From Bordetella hinzii LMG 13501 (GTDB lineage: Bacteria > Pseudomonadota > Gammaproteobacteria > Burkholderiales > Burkholderiaceae_B), in NCBI RefSeq assembly GCF_001548475.1, contig NZ_LRUJ01000003.1, forward strand, positions 1 through 64,000: a stretch of 64,000 bases of DNA. The letters run 5' to 3'. Each line of letters starts with the position of its first letter. Position 1 is the first letter of the stretch. Positions 44,397 through 53,711 of the stretch are shown one piece after another. The notes below the pieces were generated by a model. The model made no database searches. It had not been told where the DNA came from and saw nothing but the letters and a program-made list of their open reading frames with translations. The position numbers and the translations under genes are program-made.

Positions 44397-45629
44397 TCAA
44401 TTGAAGGCGGAAAGCATGGATTTCACGCGCCGCAGGGCCTCGTGCTCGTCGCTTCGCGCCTGCTTGCGCTGCTGCAACGCTGCGGCCAGGCGCTCGATCT
44501 CCTGCTGCTGCATGGCCAACTGCTGCTGGACCTGTTGCCGCGAACTCGACCATTGCGCGTTTTTCTCCTGTAATCCAGAAGCCCTGTCCTGCATGGCCTG
44601 GACCGCATTGCGGCGTATCGCCTCGCGTTCGCTGGCCCGCCGCGTCAGGAAGTCGCGGGAGGCCTGCGCGACGCGCTCTTGATAAGCGCGGCGCTCCCGG
44701 TCTATGGTTTCGCTGTACTGGCTTTGCACCTGGAAGCGCTGCTCATCGAGCCGGCGGTAGTGGGTGATTTTCTCGGCCTGCGACATGCCCGCCGGAATAC
44801 TGCTTTGCTGGGCCCGCAGGGCCGCCACTGCCTGGCGTTCGGACGTCCGCAATTCAGACAGGCGCGCTTCCCAGCTCCGCTGCTCCGCCGCGAGCCGCTC
44901 ATCTGTCTCGCGGCGCAGCGTCTCATCCAGAATCCGCTCCCCCTGTGCGATGTCACGCTCCATCTGCCGCTCGGCCCAGGCCATCTGCTCCTGCTCGGCC
45001 CGCTGCATGGCGGCGGCATCGGCTGACTCAGTCTTCAGGCGCCGATCCGACAGGCTCCATGCCTGGCGGGCCGAGGCCAGCGCCACTTCGTCGGCGGCGA
45101 TCCGCGCGTCGAGCTCGCGCAGCGCCGCTTCGGCCGATGACAGCAAATGCGTGAATTCCGGGGTGCCGGCGACGACATGCCTGGTCTCGTAGGTGCCGAG
45201 CGGCGCCATGGCCGACAGCGCCTCCCTGCCATCGAAACCGAATTCGCTGAGCCAGGCGCCGCCAGAGAACTTCGCGCCCGCCATGCCCTTGATATGCCGA
45301 CGCTCGCCCTCGCGGGCTACGGGCACCAGGACCGTGGTGGCGTCCAGCACGCCGGCCGAGCGATACAGGTCTTCCCTGGGAACAATGGAAGCATCGAAGG
45401 AATAGAGCCAGCGCGGCGGCTGCCGACTGACGACCTCCCATCCCTCGATCTCGAACCGATCGATGTTCCAATACGCCGGAAGCTTGCCGGAAAGCTGGCT
45501 CCGCATATCCGGCCCATAATCCCCGCAGGCCGTCAGCGACACAGCCAGGAAAACCGACAAGAAAATACGAACCAGATTGGGAGATATGTCCGGAAAACAG
45601 CCGCCGGAATACCGAGAAAGCGCGAACAT
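44397..45629 (-). CDS. Coiled-coil lipoprotein, DUF1202-like N terminus
   Basis: A 410-residue lipoprotein (from ATG 45629): a hydrophobic N terminus with lipobox LTAC, then a conserved-looking domain (KLPAYWNIDRFEIEGWEV, VPREDLYRSAGV) that recalls DUF1202 proteins of enterobacteria, and from about residue 165 to the end a long charged coiled coil rich in Glu, Arg and Gln. ATG 45629 has AAAGG at 7 bases; ATG 45635 is too close. The start follows a hairpin (GACCGGC/GCCGGTC, 45647-45662). It is the first gene of the operon and probably spans the periplasm. Confidence 0.78.
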   Translation of the reverse strand: MFALSRYSGGCFPDISPNLVRIFLSVFLAVSLTACGDYGPDMRSQLSGKLPAYWNIDRFEIEGWEVVSRQPPRWLYSFDASIVPREDLYRSAGVLDATTVLVPVAREGERRHIKGMAGAKFSGGAWLSEFGFDGREALSAMAPLGTYETRHVVAGTPEFTHLLSSAEAALRELDARIAADEVALASARQAWSLSDRRLKTESADAAAMQRAEQEQMAWAERQMERDIAQGERILDETLRRETDERLAAEQRSWEARLSELRTSERQAVAALRAQQSSIPAGMSQAEKITHYRRLDEQRFQVQSQYSETIDRERRAYQERVAQASRDFLTRRASEREAIRRNAVQAMQDRASGLQEKNAQWSSSRQQVQQQLAMQQQEIERLAAALQQRKQARSDEHEALRRVKSMLSAFN

Positions 45630-46111
45630 GCCCATGCCTTTATTCGGACCGGCACGCCGGTCAGCCGCAATAAAAGGCAGAAGTCTAACGCTTTTACGAC
45701 AAATTACTTCAGATGTATCATTCGTAAATCCGGCGGCGCCGCGGGTCCATGCCCGCTGACGCGGCGGTCCGGCGCTGAGCGGGCTGTTGAAAACCGCATC
45801 GCCTTCACTTCCACGGACGCCTCCAAACCGGACACGCCCTTTTCGCGGTCGTTGCCGGACGGTTTATATCCTCCCCTGGAAGCCACGCCTCCGCGCCGGG
45901 GCTATCAGATCGCCCGCCGGTCGAATATCCGCGCAATTTCATCGACTGCCGCGACGTGTTTCTGTTTCGTGGTCGATCCGAAACTGGCGAATGCCGCAAA
46001 AGGAATCGGATCTTTTTGGATTTTTTAGACAAAATTCCGATATAAATAAGCCGTCTCCCCACGTCCGGGGCAGGCCCCGCCTGTCCTGCGCGCCCTCCCG
46101 AGGATTCCGCT
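45630..46111. other. Divergent intergenic region, operon promoters
   Basis: 482 bases without a credible gene, AT-richer near 45640-45730 and 46000-46050. It carries the leader hairpin of the lipoprotein gene (45647-45662) and the predicted iorA promoter near 46016. The frame open from 45787 into iorB has no start signal and is a coincidence. Confidence 0.45.
46016..46046 (+). promoter_or_regulatory. Predicted promoter of the iorA operon
   Basis: TTGGAT (46016-46021) with GATATA (46039-46044, 17-base spacing) or TATAAA (46041-46046, 19-base spacing), about 65 bases before the iorA start. Confidence 0.4.
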
Positions 46112-46585
46112 ATGACCCAACTTCACATCAACGGCCAGGCGAAGGATGTCGACGTGCCGGGCGAAACGCCCTTGCTCTGGACCCTGAGGGACGAGCTCGG
46201 CATGACCGGCACCAAGTTCGGATGCGGCATGGCATTGTGCGGCGCCTGTACCGTGCACATGGATGGCGCGCCCGTTCGCGCCTGCGTCACCCCCCTCTCG
46301 GCCGCCGCCGGCCGCGCCATCACCACGATCGAGGGAGTCGCGGCGGACCCCGTGGGCCAGGCGGTGCAGCAAGCCTGGATCGCGCAGAATGTCGCCCAGT
46401 GCGGCTACTGCCAGGCAGGACAGATCATGACGGCGGTGAGCCTGCTCAAAACCACCGCCCAGCCGACGGATCAAGACATCGAGGACGCCATGAGCGGCAA
46501 TCTCTGCCGCTGCGGCACCTATCCCCGCATCCGTGCCGCCATTCACCAGGCCGCACAGATCCTGGCCCAGGGAGGAAAGCAATAA
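46112..46585 (+). CDS. iorA: Isoquinoline 1-oxidoreductase alpha-type [2Fe-2S] subunit
   Basis: A 157-residue iron-sulphur subunit of a molybdenum hydroxylase. The two [2Fe-2S] clusters are ligated by C38, C43, C46, C58 (ferredoxin-like domain) and C97, C100, C132, C134 (helical domain, CGYCQAGQ and [10 protein letters not shown]). It passes electrons from the molybdenum subunit IorB. Its stop shares a base with the iorB start (TAATG). Confidence 0.9.
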   Translation: MTQLHINGQAKDVDVPGETPLLWTLRDELGMTGTKFGCGMALCGACTVHMDGAPVRACVTPLSAAAGRAITTIEGVAADPVGQAVQQAWIAQNVAQCGYCQAGQIMTAVSLLKTTAQPTDQDIEDAMSGNLCRCGTYPRIRAAIHQAAQILAQGGKQ

Positions 46586-48873
46586 TGGACACCGCCCGAT
46601 TTTCCCGGCGCAGCTTTCTCCAGGGCGGCCTGGGCGCGCTTACCCTGGCCGTCACGTCCAAGGGGTTGATCACGACCGTCTGGGCCGCGGAGACGGCCGC
46701 CCGCAAGTACGGGGCCGACAGCATGCCCGGCGGCACCGTCGACGATCCGCTGGTCTTCGTCAGCATCGCCGCCGACGGGACGGTCACGATTGTGGCGCAC
46801 CGCGCTGAGATGGGCACGGGGGTGCGCACCAGCCTGCCCATGGTCGTGGCCGACGAGATGGAGGCGCGCTGGGACCGCGTCAAAGTGATACAGGCGCCAG
46901 CCGACGAGGCGCGCTATGGCAATCAGAACGTGGACGGCTCGCGCAGCGTCCGCCACTTCCTGATGCCGATGCGGCGTGCCGGCGCGGCGGCCCGGCAGAT
47001 GCTGGAAGCCGCGGCGGCGGCGCGGTGGGCCGTTCCTGTCGCCGAGGTCAAGGCCGTGCAGCATGAGGTCTTGCATCTGCCGTCGGGACGCCGTCTGGCT
47101 TATGGCGAGCTGGCCGCCGATGCGGCCAGGCAGCCGGTCCCCAAGGGCGAGGCGCTCAAACTCAAGGAGCGGGCCGAGTTCCGCTACATCGGGAAGGACA
47201 AGGTCCGCCTGGTGGACCTGGAAGCGATCGGGAAGGGCCAAGCCACCTACGGCATGGACGTGCGCCTGCCCGGCATGGTGTATGCCGTGGTGGCGCGCCC
47301 CCCTGTCGTCGGCGGCAAGCTGCGCCGCTTCGACAGCAGCAAGGCCCTGGCGCTTCCAGGCGTGCTGAAGGTCGTGGAAATCCCTCCGATGCAGGGCGCG
47401 CCGGCGTTTCAGCCGCTGGGCGGCGTCGCCGTCGTCGCGCGCAACACCTGGGCGGCCCGCCAGGGCCGCGATGCGCTGGAAATCGAATGGGACGATGGCC
47501 CCAATGCCGGCTACGACTCGACCGCCTACCGCCAGACGCTGGAAACGGCGGCGCGCCAGCCCGGCAAGACCATGCGCAAGCAGGGCGATGCGGCGCAGAC
47601 CTGGGGCCGGGCGTCCGAAGCCGAGCGCCTGGCCGCGGAGTACTACATCCCCCATCTGGCCCATGCGTCGATGGAGCCGCCCGTGGCGACCGTCCAGATC
47701 AAGGCAGGCAAGGCCGAAGTCTGGACCTCTGTGCAGAACCCCGCCGCGGCCCGGGATGCCGTGGCGGCCCGCCTGAAACTCGAACCGGCCGACGTCAAGG
47801 TCAATGTCTTGCTACTGGGCGGCGGGTTCGGGCGCAAGTCCAAGCCCGACTTCGTGGACGAGGCCGCGATCATCGCCCGCGCCATGCCCGAAGGCACGCC
47901 GGTCAAGCTGGTATGGACGCGCGAAGACGACATCCATCATGACTACCTGCATACCGTGTCGGTCGAACGCCTCGAGGCCGTCCTCGACAAGAACGGGCAG
48001 GTCCAATCCTGGCTGCACCGCAGCGCCGCCCCCACCATCGCTTCTCTGTTCTCCGAGGGCGCAAAGGGCCAGCAGATGTTCGAGTCGGCCATGTCGGCCA
48101 TCAACATGCCCTACCGCATTCCGAACGTCCAGGTGGAAACCGCCGAAGTGGCGGCCCACGCCCGCATCGGGTGGTTCCGCTCGGTGGCCAACATCCCCCA
48201 TGCCTTCGCGGCCCAGTGCTTCATTGACGAGCTGGCCCACAAGGCGGGCAAGGATCCCAGGGATTTTGCGCTCGACCTTATTGGCCCGGCGCGTCGGATC
48301 GACCCGGGCACGCTGGCCGATACCTGGAACTATTCGGAATCCCCCGAGCGCTACCCTTACGACACGGGCCGCCTGCGCGGCGTGATCGAGGCTGCGTGCA
48401 AAGGCGCGGATTGGGGCAGGACGCTGCCCAAAGGCCATGGCCTCGGCCTGGCCTTTTGCTACAGCTTCATGAGCTACACCGCCACTGTGGTCGAAGTGGC
48501 CGTGGACGAGAAAGGCGGGCTGCGGGTCGTTTCGGTGGACATGGCGATGGACTGCGGCCCGCAGATCAACCCCGAGCGTATCCGCGCGCAAATGGAAGGC
48601 GGCGCCATCATGGGCCTGAGCCTCGCGCTCGCCAGCGAGATCACGTTTGAAAAGGGGCGCGTCAAGCAAAGCAACTTCCACGATTATGAAGTGCTGCGCC
48701 ACGATGCGTCGCCGCGGGTAATACGGACACACCTGGTCAATGACGACCATGCCCTGCCTCCCGGCGGCGTGGGCGAGCCGCCGGTCCCGCCCGTGGCACC
48801 CGCGCTATGCAATGCGATATTCGCCGCCACCGGCAAACGGATCCGCGACCTGCCCGTTCGCCGGGTCGCTTGA
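46585..48873 (+). CDS. iorB: Isoquinoline 1-oxidoreductase beta-type molybdenum subunit
   Basis: A 762-residue xanthine dehydrogenase-type molybdopterin subunit. A Tat signal (R8-R9-SFL) means it is exported folded to the periplasm, with the small subunit probably carried along. Residues 412-418 GGGFGRK form part of the molybdopterin site, and the catalytic glutamate is E731 in GGVGEPPVPP. Known members oxidise isoquinoline or aldehydes; the substrate here is not readable. There is no cytochrome subunit gene next to it; MobA-like and XdhC-like maturation genes follow. Confidence 0.9.
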   Translation: MDTARFSRRSFLQGGLGALTLAVTSKGLITTVWAAETAARKYGADSMPGGTVDDPLVFVSIAADGTVTIVAHRAEMGTGVRTSLPMVVADEMEARWDRVKVIQAPADEARYGNQNVDGSRSVRHFLMPMRRAGAAARQMLEAAAAARWAVPVAEVKAVQHEVLHLPSGRRLAYGELAADAARQPVPKGEALKLKERAEFRYIGKDKVRLVDLEAIGKGQATYGMDVRLPGMVYAVVARPPVVGGKLRRFDSSKALALPGVLKVVEIPPMQGAPAFQPLGGVAVVARNTWAARQGRDALEIEWDDGPNAGYDSTAYRQTLETAARQPGKTMRKQGDAAQTWGRASEAERLAAEYYIPHLAHASMEPPVATVQIKAGKAEVWTSVQNPAAARDAVAARLKLEPADVKVNVLLLGGGFGRKSKPDFVDEAAIIARAMPEGTPVKLVWTREDDIHHDYLHTVSVERLEAVLDKNGQVQSWLHRSAAPTIASLFSEGAKGQQMFESAMSAINMPYRIPNVQVETAEVAAHARIGWFRSVANIPHAFAAQCFIDELAHKAGKDPRDFALDLIGPARRIDPGTLADTWNYSESPERYPYDTGRLRGVIEAACKGADWGRTLPKGHGLGLAFCYSFMSYTATVVEVAVDEKGGLRVVSVDMAMDCGPQINPERIRAQMEGGAIMGLSLALASEITFEKGRVKQSNFHDYEVLRHDASPRVIRTHLVNDDHALPPGGVGEPPVPPVAPALCNAIFAATGKRIRDLPVRRVA

Positions 48874-48877
48874 CACC

Positions 48878-49471
48878 ATGCCCATGCAACCGCCCACCGT
48901 CATCGTATTGGCCGCCGGCCGGGGCGAGCGTTTCAAGCAGTCGGGCGGCGCGATGCATAAGCTCGACGCCATGCTGGCGGGGCTGCCCGTGCTGGAGCGT
49001 GTCCTTGGCGCCGTCGCCGGGTCCGGCCTGCCCTGCCACGTGGTCCGGCCAGAAGGCGCTTGCCCGGCCGGCGGCATGGGCGACTCCATTGCCAGAGGGG
49101 TCGCCGCGACCCAGGACGCGGCGGGCTGGCTGATCCTGCCCGGCGATTTGCCGCTTATCGACCCAGGCAGCCTGCTTGAGGTTGCGCGGGCCCTGGCCGC
49201 CAAGCCCGTGGCCGTCCCGTCCTACAACGGCCAGCCGGGGCATCCTGTGGGATTCCGCAGCGAATGCGGCGAGGCGCTGATGGCCCTGGGCGGGGACAGG
49301 GGAGCGGCCGCCATCGTGCGGGTCTATCGGCAGCGGGACGATGTACAAGTGCTGCATCTGGACGATCCGGGAATCACCCTGGACATCGACACGCAGGACG
49401 ATCTGGCGCGGGCCGAGGCCATGCTGTCGGCCCGCCTGCCCGGCTCAGGAGAGTGGCGTGGAAACTGCTGA
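48878..49471 (+). CDS. MobA-like nucleotidyltransferase (molybdenum cofactor)
   Basis: A 197-residue nucleotidyltransferase of the MobA/MocA type, with VIVLAAGRGERFKQSGG, the LPGDLPLIDP metal motif and DIDTQDDLARAEAM at the end. It probably converts molybdopterin to the cytosine dinucleotide form used by this hydroxylase class (MocA role). It starts 4 bases after the iorB stop. Confidence 0.85.
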   Translation: MPMQPPTVIVLAAGRGERFKQSGGAMHKLDAMLAGLPVLERVLGAVAGSGLPCHVVRPEGACPAGGMGDSIARGVAATQDAAGWLILPGDLPLIDPGSLLEVARALAAKPVAVPSYNGQPGHPVGFRSECGEALMALGGDRGAAAIVRVYRQRDDVQVLHLDDPGITLDIDTQDDLARAEAMLSARLPGSGEWRGNC

Positions 49472-50474
49472 CGTCCGTGTCTTGCGCGAAGCCCGGGCCT
49501 GGCATGCCGCTGGACACCGGCTATTGCTGGCCACCGTGGTCAAGACCTGGGGAGCCTCTCCGCGTCCGGTCGGTTCCATGATGGCGCTGCGCGAAGACGG
49601 ACGCTGCGTGGGCTCCGTTTCCGGCGGCTGTATTGAGGACGATCTGATTCACCGGTATACCCGCGCCTATGGCGGCGGCGCCATGGCGCAAGCCAGTCCG
49701 CAACGGGTGCGCTATGGGGTCACGGCCGACGAAGCGCACCGCTTCGGGCTGCCCTGCGGCGGCACGCTGGAGCTCCTGCTGGAGTTCCAGCCCGATTTCG
49801 AGACGCTTGATGCCCTGGTAGGGCTGCTGGAATCGGGCCAACTCGTCCAACGCAGCGTCTGCGTGGCCACGGGAGCGGTGACACTGACGCCCGTGTCGGC
49901 TCCGGAGGCCGCGCGGTTCGACGGGGTGACGCTGTGCTGTACGCTGGGGCCGCAGTACCGGATGCTGCTCATCGGTGCCGGCATCCTGGCGGAATACCTG
50001 GCCACCATGGCCCTGTTCAACGACTTTTCCGTGACGGTCTGCGATCCACGAAAGGAACACCTGGGGAACTGGTCCGTACCGGGCGTGCATGTCACCCAGG
50101 AAATGCCCGATGATGCCGTGCTCGCCCTGGCTCCCGACAGGCGCACCTGCGTCGTCGCCCTGAGCCACGACCCCAAGCTGGACGATCTCGCGCTGCTGGA
50201 AGCGCTGCACAGCCCCGCTTTCTATGTGGGCGCCATCGGCTCGCTGCGCAACACAAGCAGCCGCAGGCAACGGTTTATCGATCATTTCGGCGAGACCGCC
50301 GCATCCCTGGAGCGGCTGCATGCGCCGGTCGGCATCTATATCGGCAGCAAGACGCCGGCGGAGATCGCGGTAAGCATCATGGCGGAGATCCTGGCGGTCA
50401 AAAACGGCGTTGCGTTGCCCGCGGCCTTCTCGGTCGAAGCGGCCAAGCGCCGCCTGGCGGCATCCGTTGAGTGA
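49458..50474 (+). CDS. XdhC-family molybdenum cofactor insertion protein
   Basis: A 338-residue XdhC/CoxI-type protein, which binds sulphurated molybdenum cofactor and inserts it into xanthine dehydrogenase-like enzymes. N-terminal GSVSGGCIEDDLI and a C-terminal Rossmann part (MLLIGAGILAEYLA) are visible. The start is GTG 49458, supported by AGGAG at 49448 and a 14-base overlap with the MobA-like gene. Fourth gene of the operon. Confidence 0.87.
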   Translation: METADVRVLREARAWHAAGHRLLLATVVKTWGASPRPVGSMMALREDGRCVGSVSGGCIEDDLIHRYTRAYGGGAMAQASPQRVRYGVTADEAHRFGLPCGGTLELLLEFQPDFETLDALVGLLESGQLVQRSVCVATGAVTLTPVSAPEAARFDGVTLCCTLGPQYRMLLIGAGILAEYLATMALFNDFSVTVCDPRKEHLGNWSVPGVHVTQEMPDDAVLALAPDRRTCVVALSHDPKLDDLALLEALHSPAFYVGAIGSLRNTSSRRQRFIDHFGETAASLERLHAPVGIYIGSKTPAEIAVSIMAEILAVKNGVALPAAFSVEAAKRRLAASVE

Positions 50475-50484
50475 GAGAGAAGTG

Positions 50485-50558
50485 CGCGACGGACAGGAAT
50501 CGAACCTGTGACCCACAGCTTAGAAGGCTGTTGCTCTATCCAACTGAGCTACCGTCGC
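50485..50558 (-). tRNA. tRNA-Arg (TCT)
   Basis: Complete cloverleaf on the minus strand: 5' GCGACGG pairs with CCGTCGC, the anticodon loop is CTTCTAA with anticodon TCT (50522-50524), and the T-loop GGTTCGATTCC is normal. CCA is not encoded. A TAGAAT box lies upstream at 50592-50597. The gene is 10 bases from the XdhC-type stop, on the opposite strand. Confidence 0.96.
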
Positions 50559-50744
50559 ATAGCGATGAAACACCCGGGCGCCGGACACGCAATTCTATCA
50601 ATCCGGATATGACCGTGAGCGCCCGCCGGGGAGGCGGATACGCCATCCGGCTGGGCCACGGACGGCGCGCGGCATTGTAACCCGTTGCGCGCCCCCTCCG
50701 CTTTGGCTTTATCGTGGAATCCCATCCCTATCGCCGGAGCCGAC

Positions 50745-52241
50745 ATGGACACCCTATCCAGCCTCTTGCGCGAACTCGGCCTCGATCCCGGCTCGATGAC
50801 GCAGGGCAATATGCAAAGCCGCAGCCCCATCGACGGCGCCGTGCTGGCCCAGCTGCCCGCCCACACCGTTTCCCAGGCCCATGCGGCCATCACGCGCGCC
50901 CGGCATGCCAGCCTGGCCTGGCGCGCCGTGCCCGCGCCGCGCCGGGGGGACTTGCTGCGGCTGTTCGCCGAGCAGTTGCGCCGGCACAAGGCGCAGCTTG
51001 GCCGGCTGGTCACGCTGGAGACCGGGAAAATCCTCGCCGAGGGCGAGGGCGAAGTCCAGGAAATGATAGACATCTGCGACTTTTCGGTCGGCCTGTCGCG
51101 CCAGCTGCATGGGTTGACCATCGCATCGGAGCGGCCCGGCCACCGGATGATGGAAACCTGGCATCCCCTGGGGGTGGTGGGTGTGATCAGCGCCTTCAAC
51201 TTCCCGGTCGCGGTCTGGTCGTGGAACGCCGCCCTGGCCCTGGTCTGCGGCAATGCCGTTGTCTGGAAACCCTCCGAAAAGACGCCCTTGACCGCGCTGG
51301 CCTGCCAGGCCCTGCTGGGCCGCGCCCTGCAGGCTTTCGGCGATGCGCCCCCGGGCCTGTCCGAGGTGTTGCTGGGCGGACGGGAGCTGGGCGAAGCGCT
51401 GGCCGATGCGCATGCGGTCGCGCTGGTGTCGGCGACCGGTTCGACGCGCATGGGCCGCCATCTCGGCCCTCGCGTGATGCAGCGCTTCGGCCGCGCCCTG
51501 CTCGAGCTGGGCGGCAACAATGCCGTCATTGCCACGCCCAGCGCCGACCTGGATCTCGCCCTGCGCGGCATTGTGTTCGGCGCCATCGGGACAGCGGGGC
51601 AGCGCTGCACCAGCACGCGCCGGCTGATCGTGCACGAAGACATCGCCGACACCCTGGTGGCAAGGCTCAGGCAGGCCTATGCGAGCGTCACGGTGGGCGA
51701 TCCGCTGCAGCCGCGGACCCTGGTCGGCCCGCTGATCGATCACCAGGCCTATGACTCCCTGGAAGCCGCCCTGGTCGCGGCCCGGGAGCAAGGCGGGCGG
51801 GTGACCGGCGGCGAGCGCCTGTTGGCCGACCGCTATCCCGAAGCCTGGTATGTGCGCCCCGCCCTGGCCGAAATGCCCGGACAGACCGACGTGGTGCGCC
51901 ATGAGACCTTCGCGCCCATTCTGTACGTCATGCGCTACCGCGATCTCGGCGAAGCGCTGGCCATGAACAATGATGTGCCCCAGGGGCTGTCTTCGGCCAT
52001 CTTCACCAACAGCTTGCGCGAGGCCGAGGCTTTCCTGGCCGGCTCGGATTGCGGGATAGCCAACGTCAACATCGGCACCTCGGGCGCGGAGATAGGCGGG
52101 GCTTTCGGCGGCGAAAAAGAAACCGGAGGCGGCCGGGAATCGGGTTCCGACGCCTGGAAAAACTATATGCGCCGCGCCACCAACACCATTAATTATTCCA
52201 GCGGGCTGCCGCTGGCCCAGGGCATACGATTCGAGGTGTGA
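50745..52241 (+). CDS. Aldehyde dehydrogenase, ALDH7 (aminoadipate semialdehyde) type
   Basis: A 498-residue NAD-dependent aldehyde dehydrogenase of the ALDH7/AmaB type. The nucleophile is C288 (GQRCTSTRR) and the general base E254 (LELGGNN). The FNFPVAVWSWNAALALVCGN segment and IGGAFGGEKETGGGRESGSD are typical of enzymes oxidising aminoadipate semialdehyde/piperideine-6-carboxylate in lysine breakdown. That role is inferred from the family. ATG 50745 follows GCCGGAGCCGAC. Confidence 0.88.
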   Translation: MDTLSSLLRELGLDPGSMTQGNMQSRSPIDGAVLAQLPAHTVSQAHAAITRARHASLAWRAVPAPRRGDLLRLFAEQLRRHKAQLGRLVTLETGKILAEGEGEVQEMIDICDFSVGLSRQLHGLTIASERPGHRMMETWHPLGVVGVISAFNFPVAVWSWNAALALVCGNAVVWKPSEKTPLTALACQALLGRALQAFGDAPPGLSEVLLGGRELGEALADAHAVALVSATGSTRMGRHLGPRVMQRFGRALLELGGNNAVIATPSADLDLALRGIVFGAIGTAGQRCTSTRRLIVHEDIADTLVARLRQAYASVTVGDPLQPRTLVGPLIDHQAYDSLEAALVAAREQGGRVTGGERLLADRYPEAWYVRPALAEMPGQTDVVRHETFAPILYVMRYRDLGEALAMNNDVPQGLSSAIFTNSLREAEAFLAGSDCGIANVNIGTSGAEIGGAFGGEKETGGGRESGSDAWKNYMRRATNTINYSSGLPLAQGIRFEV

Positions 52242-52337
52242 CCGGCACATTACATGCGGTTGCGCGCGGCACACGGCGGTTGAACATTGCGCGGGACAAA
52301 ATGCTAAATTGCCCCGTCACTATTGCCATCTCAAGCC

Positions 52338-53624
52338 ATGTCCCATGCGACTGCCCCGGGCGCCCTGCGCGCCCTCGCGCTGGCCGGCCTCCTGGCCGCC
52401 TGCCTGCCCGCCGCTGCAGGCGTTTCCTATCGGCTGGACCGCCCCTCCGCGGCGCCCGGCGACACCGTGCGCATCGAGGCCGTCTACTTCAATGACGGCA
52501 ACAGCCTGGCGCAGTGGCAGCCGCCCGCGCGCCTGGTCCTGCAATGGCGCGATCCGCAAGGCCAGGTCGTGCGCACCTTCGCCCGGCTGGAGGGAGACCC
52601 TTCGGCCTTGAGCGTGCCGGTCAATAATTTCGCGCGCCTGTCCTGGGCGGCCGTGGTCCCGGTCTCGGCCCGCGGCCTGCAGGCCGTCAGCATCGAGGGC
52701 GAGCCGGCCCTCATGGCGCTGGACGCCACCGGACGCGAAAGCGGCACGCTGGCCAGCCAATCGGCCGATGTCCCCGTGACCGATCCGCGCAGCGGCCAGC
52801 CCCTTCCCGAGGCGGCCGTGCTGGCCGCCGGGGCCTCGCCGCAGGGGGGGCCGGCGCCCGACAGCGTGGCGCGCGAGCAAATCGCCACGCAGACCTCGGG
52901 CTTTGACAGTTTCCGCAGCGCGATATCGGCCTATGAACCCATGTATTTCGACATCGGCTGGCGGGGACGCACCACCGCGCGCTTCCAGTTGAGCGCCAAG
53001 TACCGGCTCTTCAGCCCGGCCGATGGCCGTGACCCGCGCTGGTTCGAGAACTTCTACCTGGGATACACCCAGACCTCGCTGTGGGATCTGCAAGGCGATT
53101 CGATGCCTTTCATCGACACCACTTTCAATCCCAGCCTGTTCTGGAAATCCGATCGCCTGTGGTCCTCCGCGGATGCGAAGTGGCGCGCGGGCGTCAATAC
53201 CGGTGTCGAACACCGCTCCAATGGCAAGGACGGCGACGATTCGCGGTCGATCAACGACGTCTATGTCGAGCCGGCGCTCTATTACCGCCTGGGCGGGGGC
53301 AGCACCCTGTCCTTCTCGCCGCGCGTGCGCGCCTATTTTGGCGTGGCCAGCGAAAACAGCGACTATGCGGACTATGCCGGGCATGTGGACTGGAAGCTGC
53401 GCTGGGAGCAGGACGGCGGCGCGGTCGTCTCGGCCATGTACCGCCAGGGCGACAGCCGGCGGCGCACCACCCAGCTCGACTTCAGCTGGCCGCTCAAGCG
53501 CACCTTCCTGGACATGAACGGCTATCTGCACCTGCAGTACTTCAACGGCTACGGCGAAACCCTGCTGGGCTACAACCAGCGCAACGAATCGCAGTTCCGC
53601 ATCGGCCTGTCCATCGTACCTTGA
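52338..53624 (+). CDS. pldA: Outer membrane phospholipase A, PldA
   Basis: A 428-residue outer membrane phospholipase A1. The signal peptide (residues 1 to about 27) is followed by an N-terminal extension of about 140 residues not found in the E. coli enzyme, then the beta barrel with Y/Q-rich YEPMYFDIGW and GYTQTSLWDL. The catalytic H292, S294 and N306 (EHRSNG ... SIND) have the same spacing as H142, S144, N156 of E. coli PldA. The stop is inside the first arm of the hairpin at 53624. Confidence 0.92.
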   Translation: MSHATAPGALRALALAGLLAACLPAAAGVSYRLDRPSAAPGDTVRIEAVYFNDGNSLAQWQPPARLVLQWRDPQGQVVRTFARLEGDPSALSVPVNNFARLSWAAVVPVSARGLQAVSIEGEPALMALDATGRESGTLASQSADVPVTDPRSGQPLPEAAVLAAGASPQGGPAPDSVAREQIATQTSGFDSFRSAISAYEPMYFDIGWRGRTTARFQLSAKYRLFSPADGRDPRWFENFYLGYTQTSLWDLQGDSMPFIDTTFNPSLFWKSDRLWSSADAKWRAGVNTGVEHRSNGKDGDDSRSINDVYVEPALYYRLGGGSTLSFSPRVRAYFGVASENSDYADYAGHVDWKLRWEQDGGAVVSAMYRQGDSRRRTTQLDFSWPLKRTFLDMNGYLHLQYFNGYGETLLGYNQRNESQFRIGLSIVP

Positions 53625-53647
53625 GATCTGTCCCCCGAGACAGATCT
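53624..53647 (+). terminator. Perfect hairpin after pldA
   Basis: AGATCTGTC (53624-53632), loop CCCCGA, GACAGATCT (53639-53647). A 9-bp perfect stem immediately at the stop, with few T after it. Confidence 0.6.
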
Positions 53648-53711
53648 TGTCACGGCCCGGACGGGCCGCGGCGTGTAGCATGAGGGCCTGTCCGACGACT
53701 CGGAGACTGCC

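Noticed and set aside
45787-46584. In-frame extension upstream of iorB
   Set aside because: It overlaps iorA in another frame and has no ribosome site; the Tat signal fixes the start at 46585.
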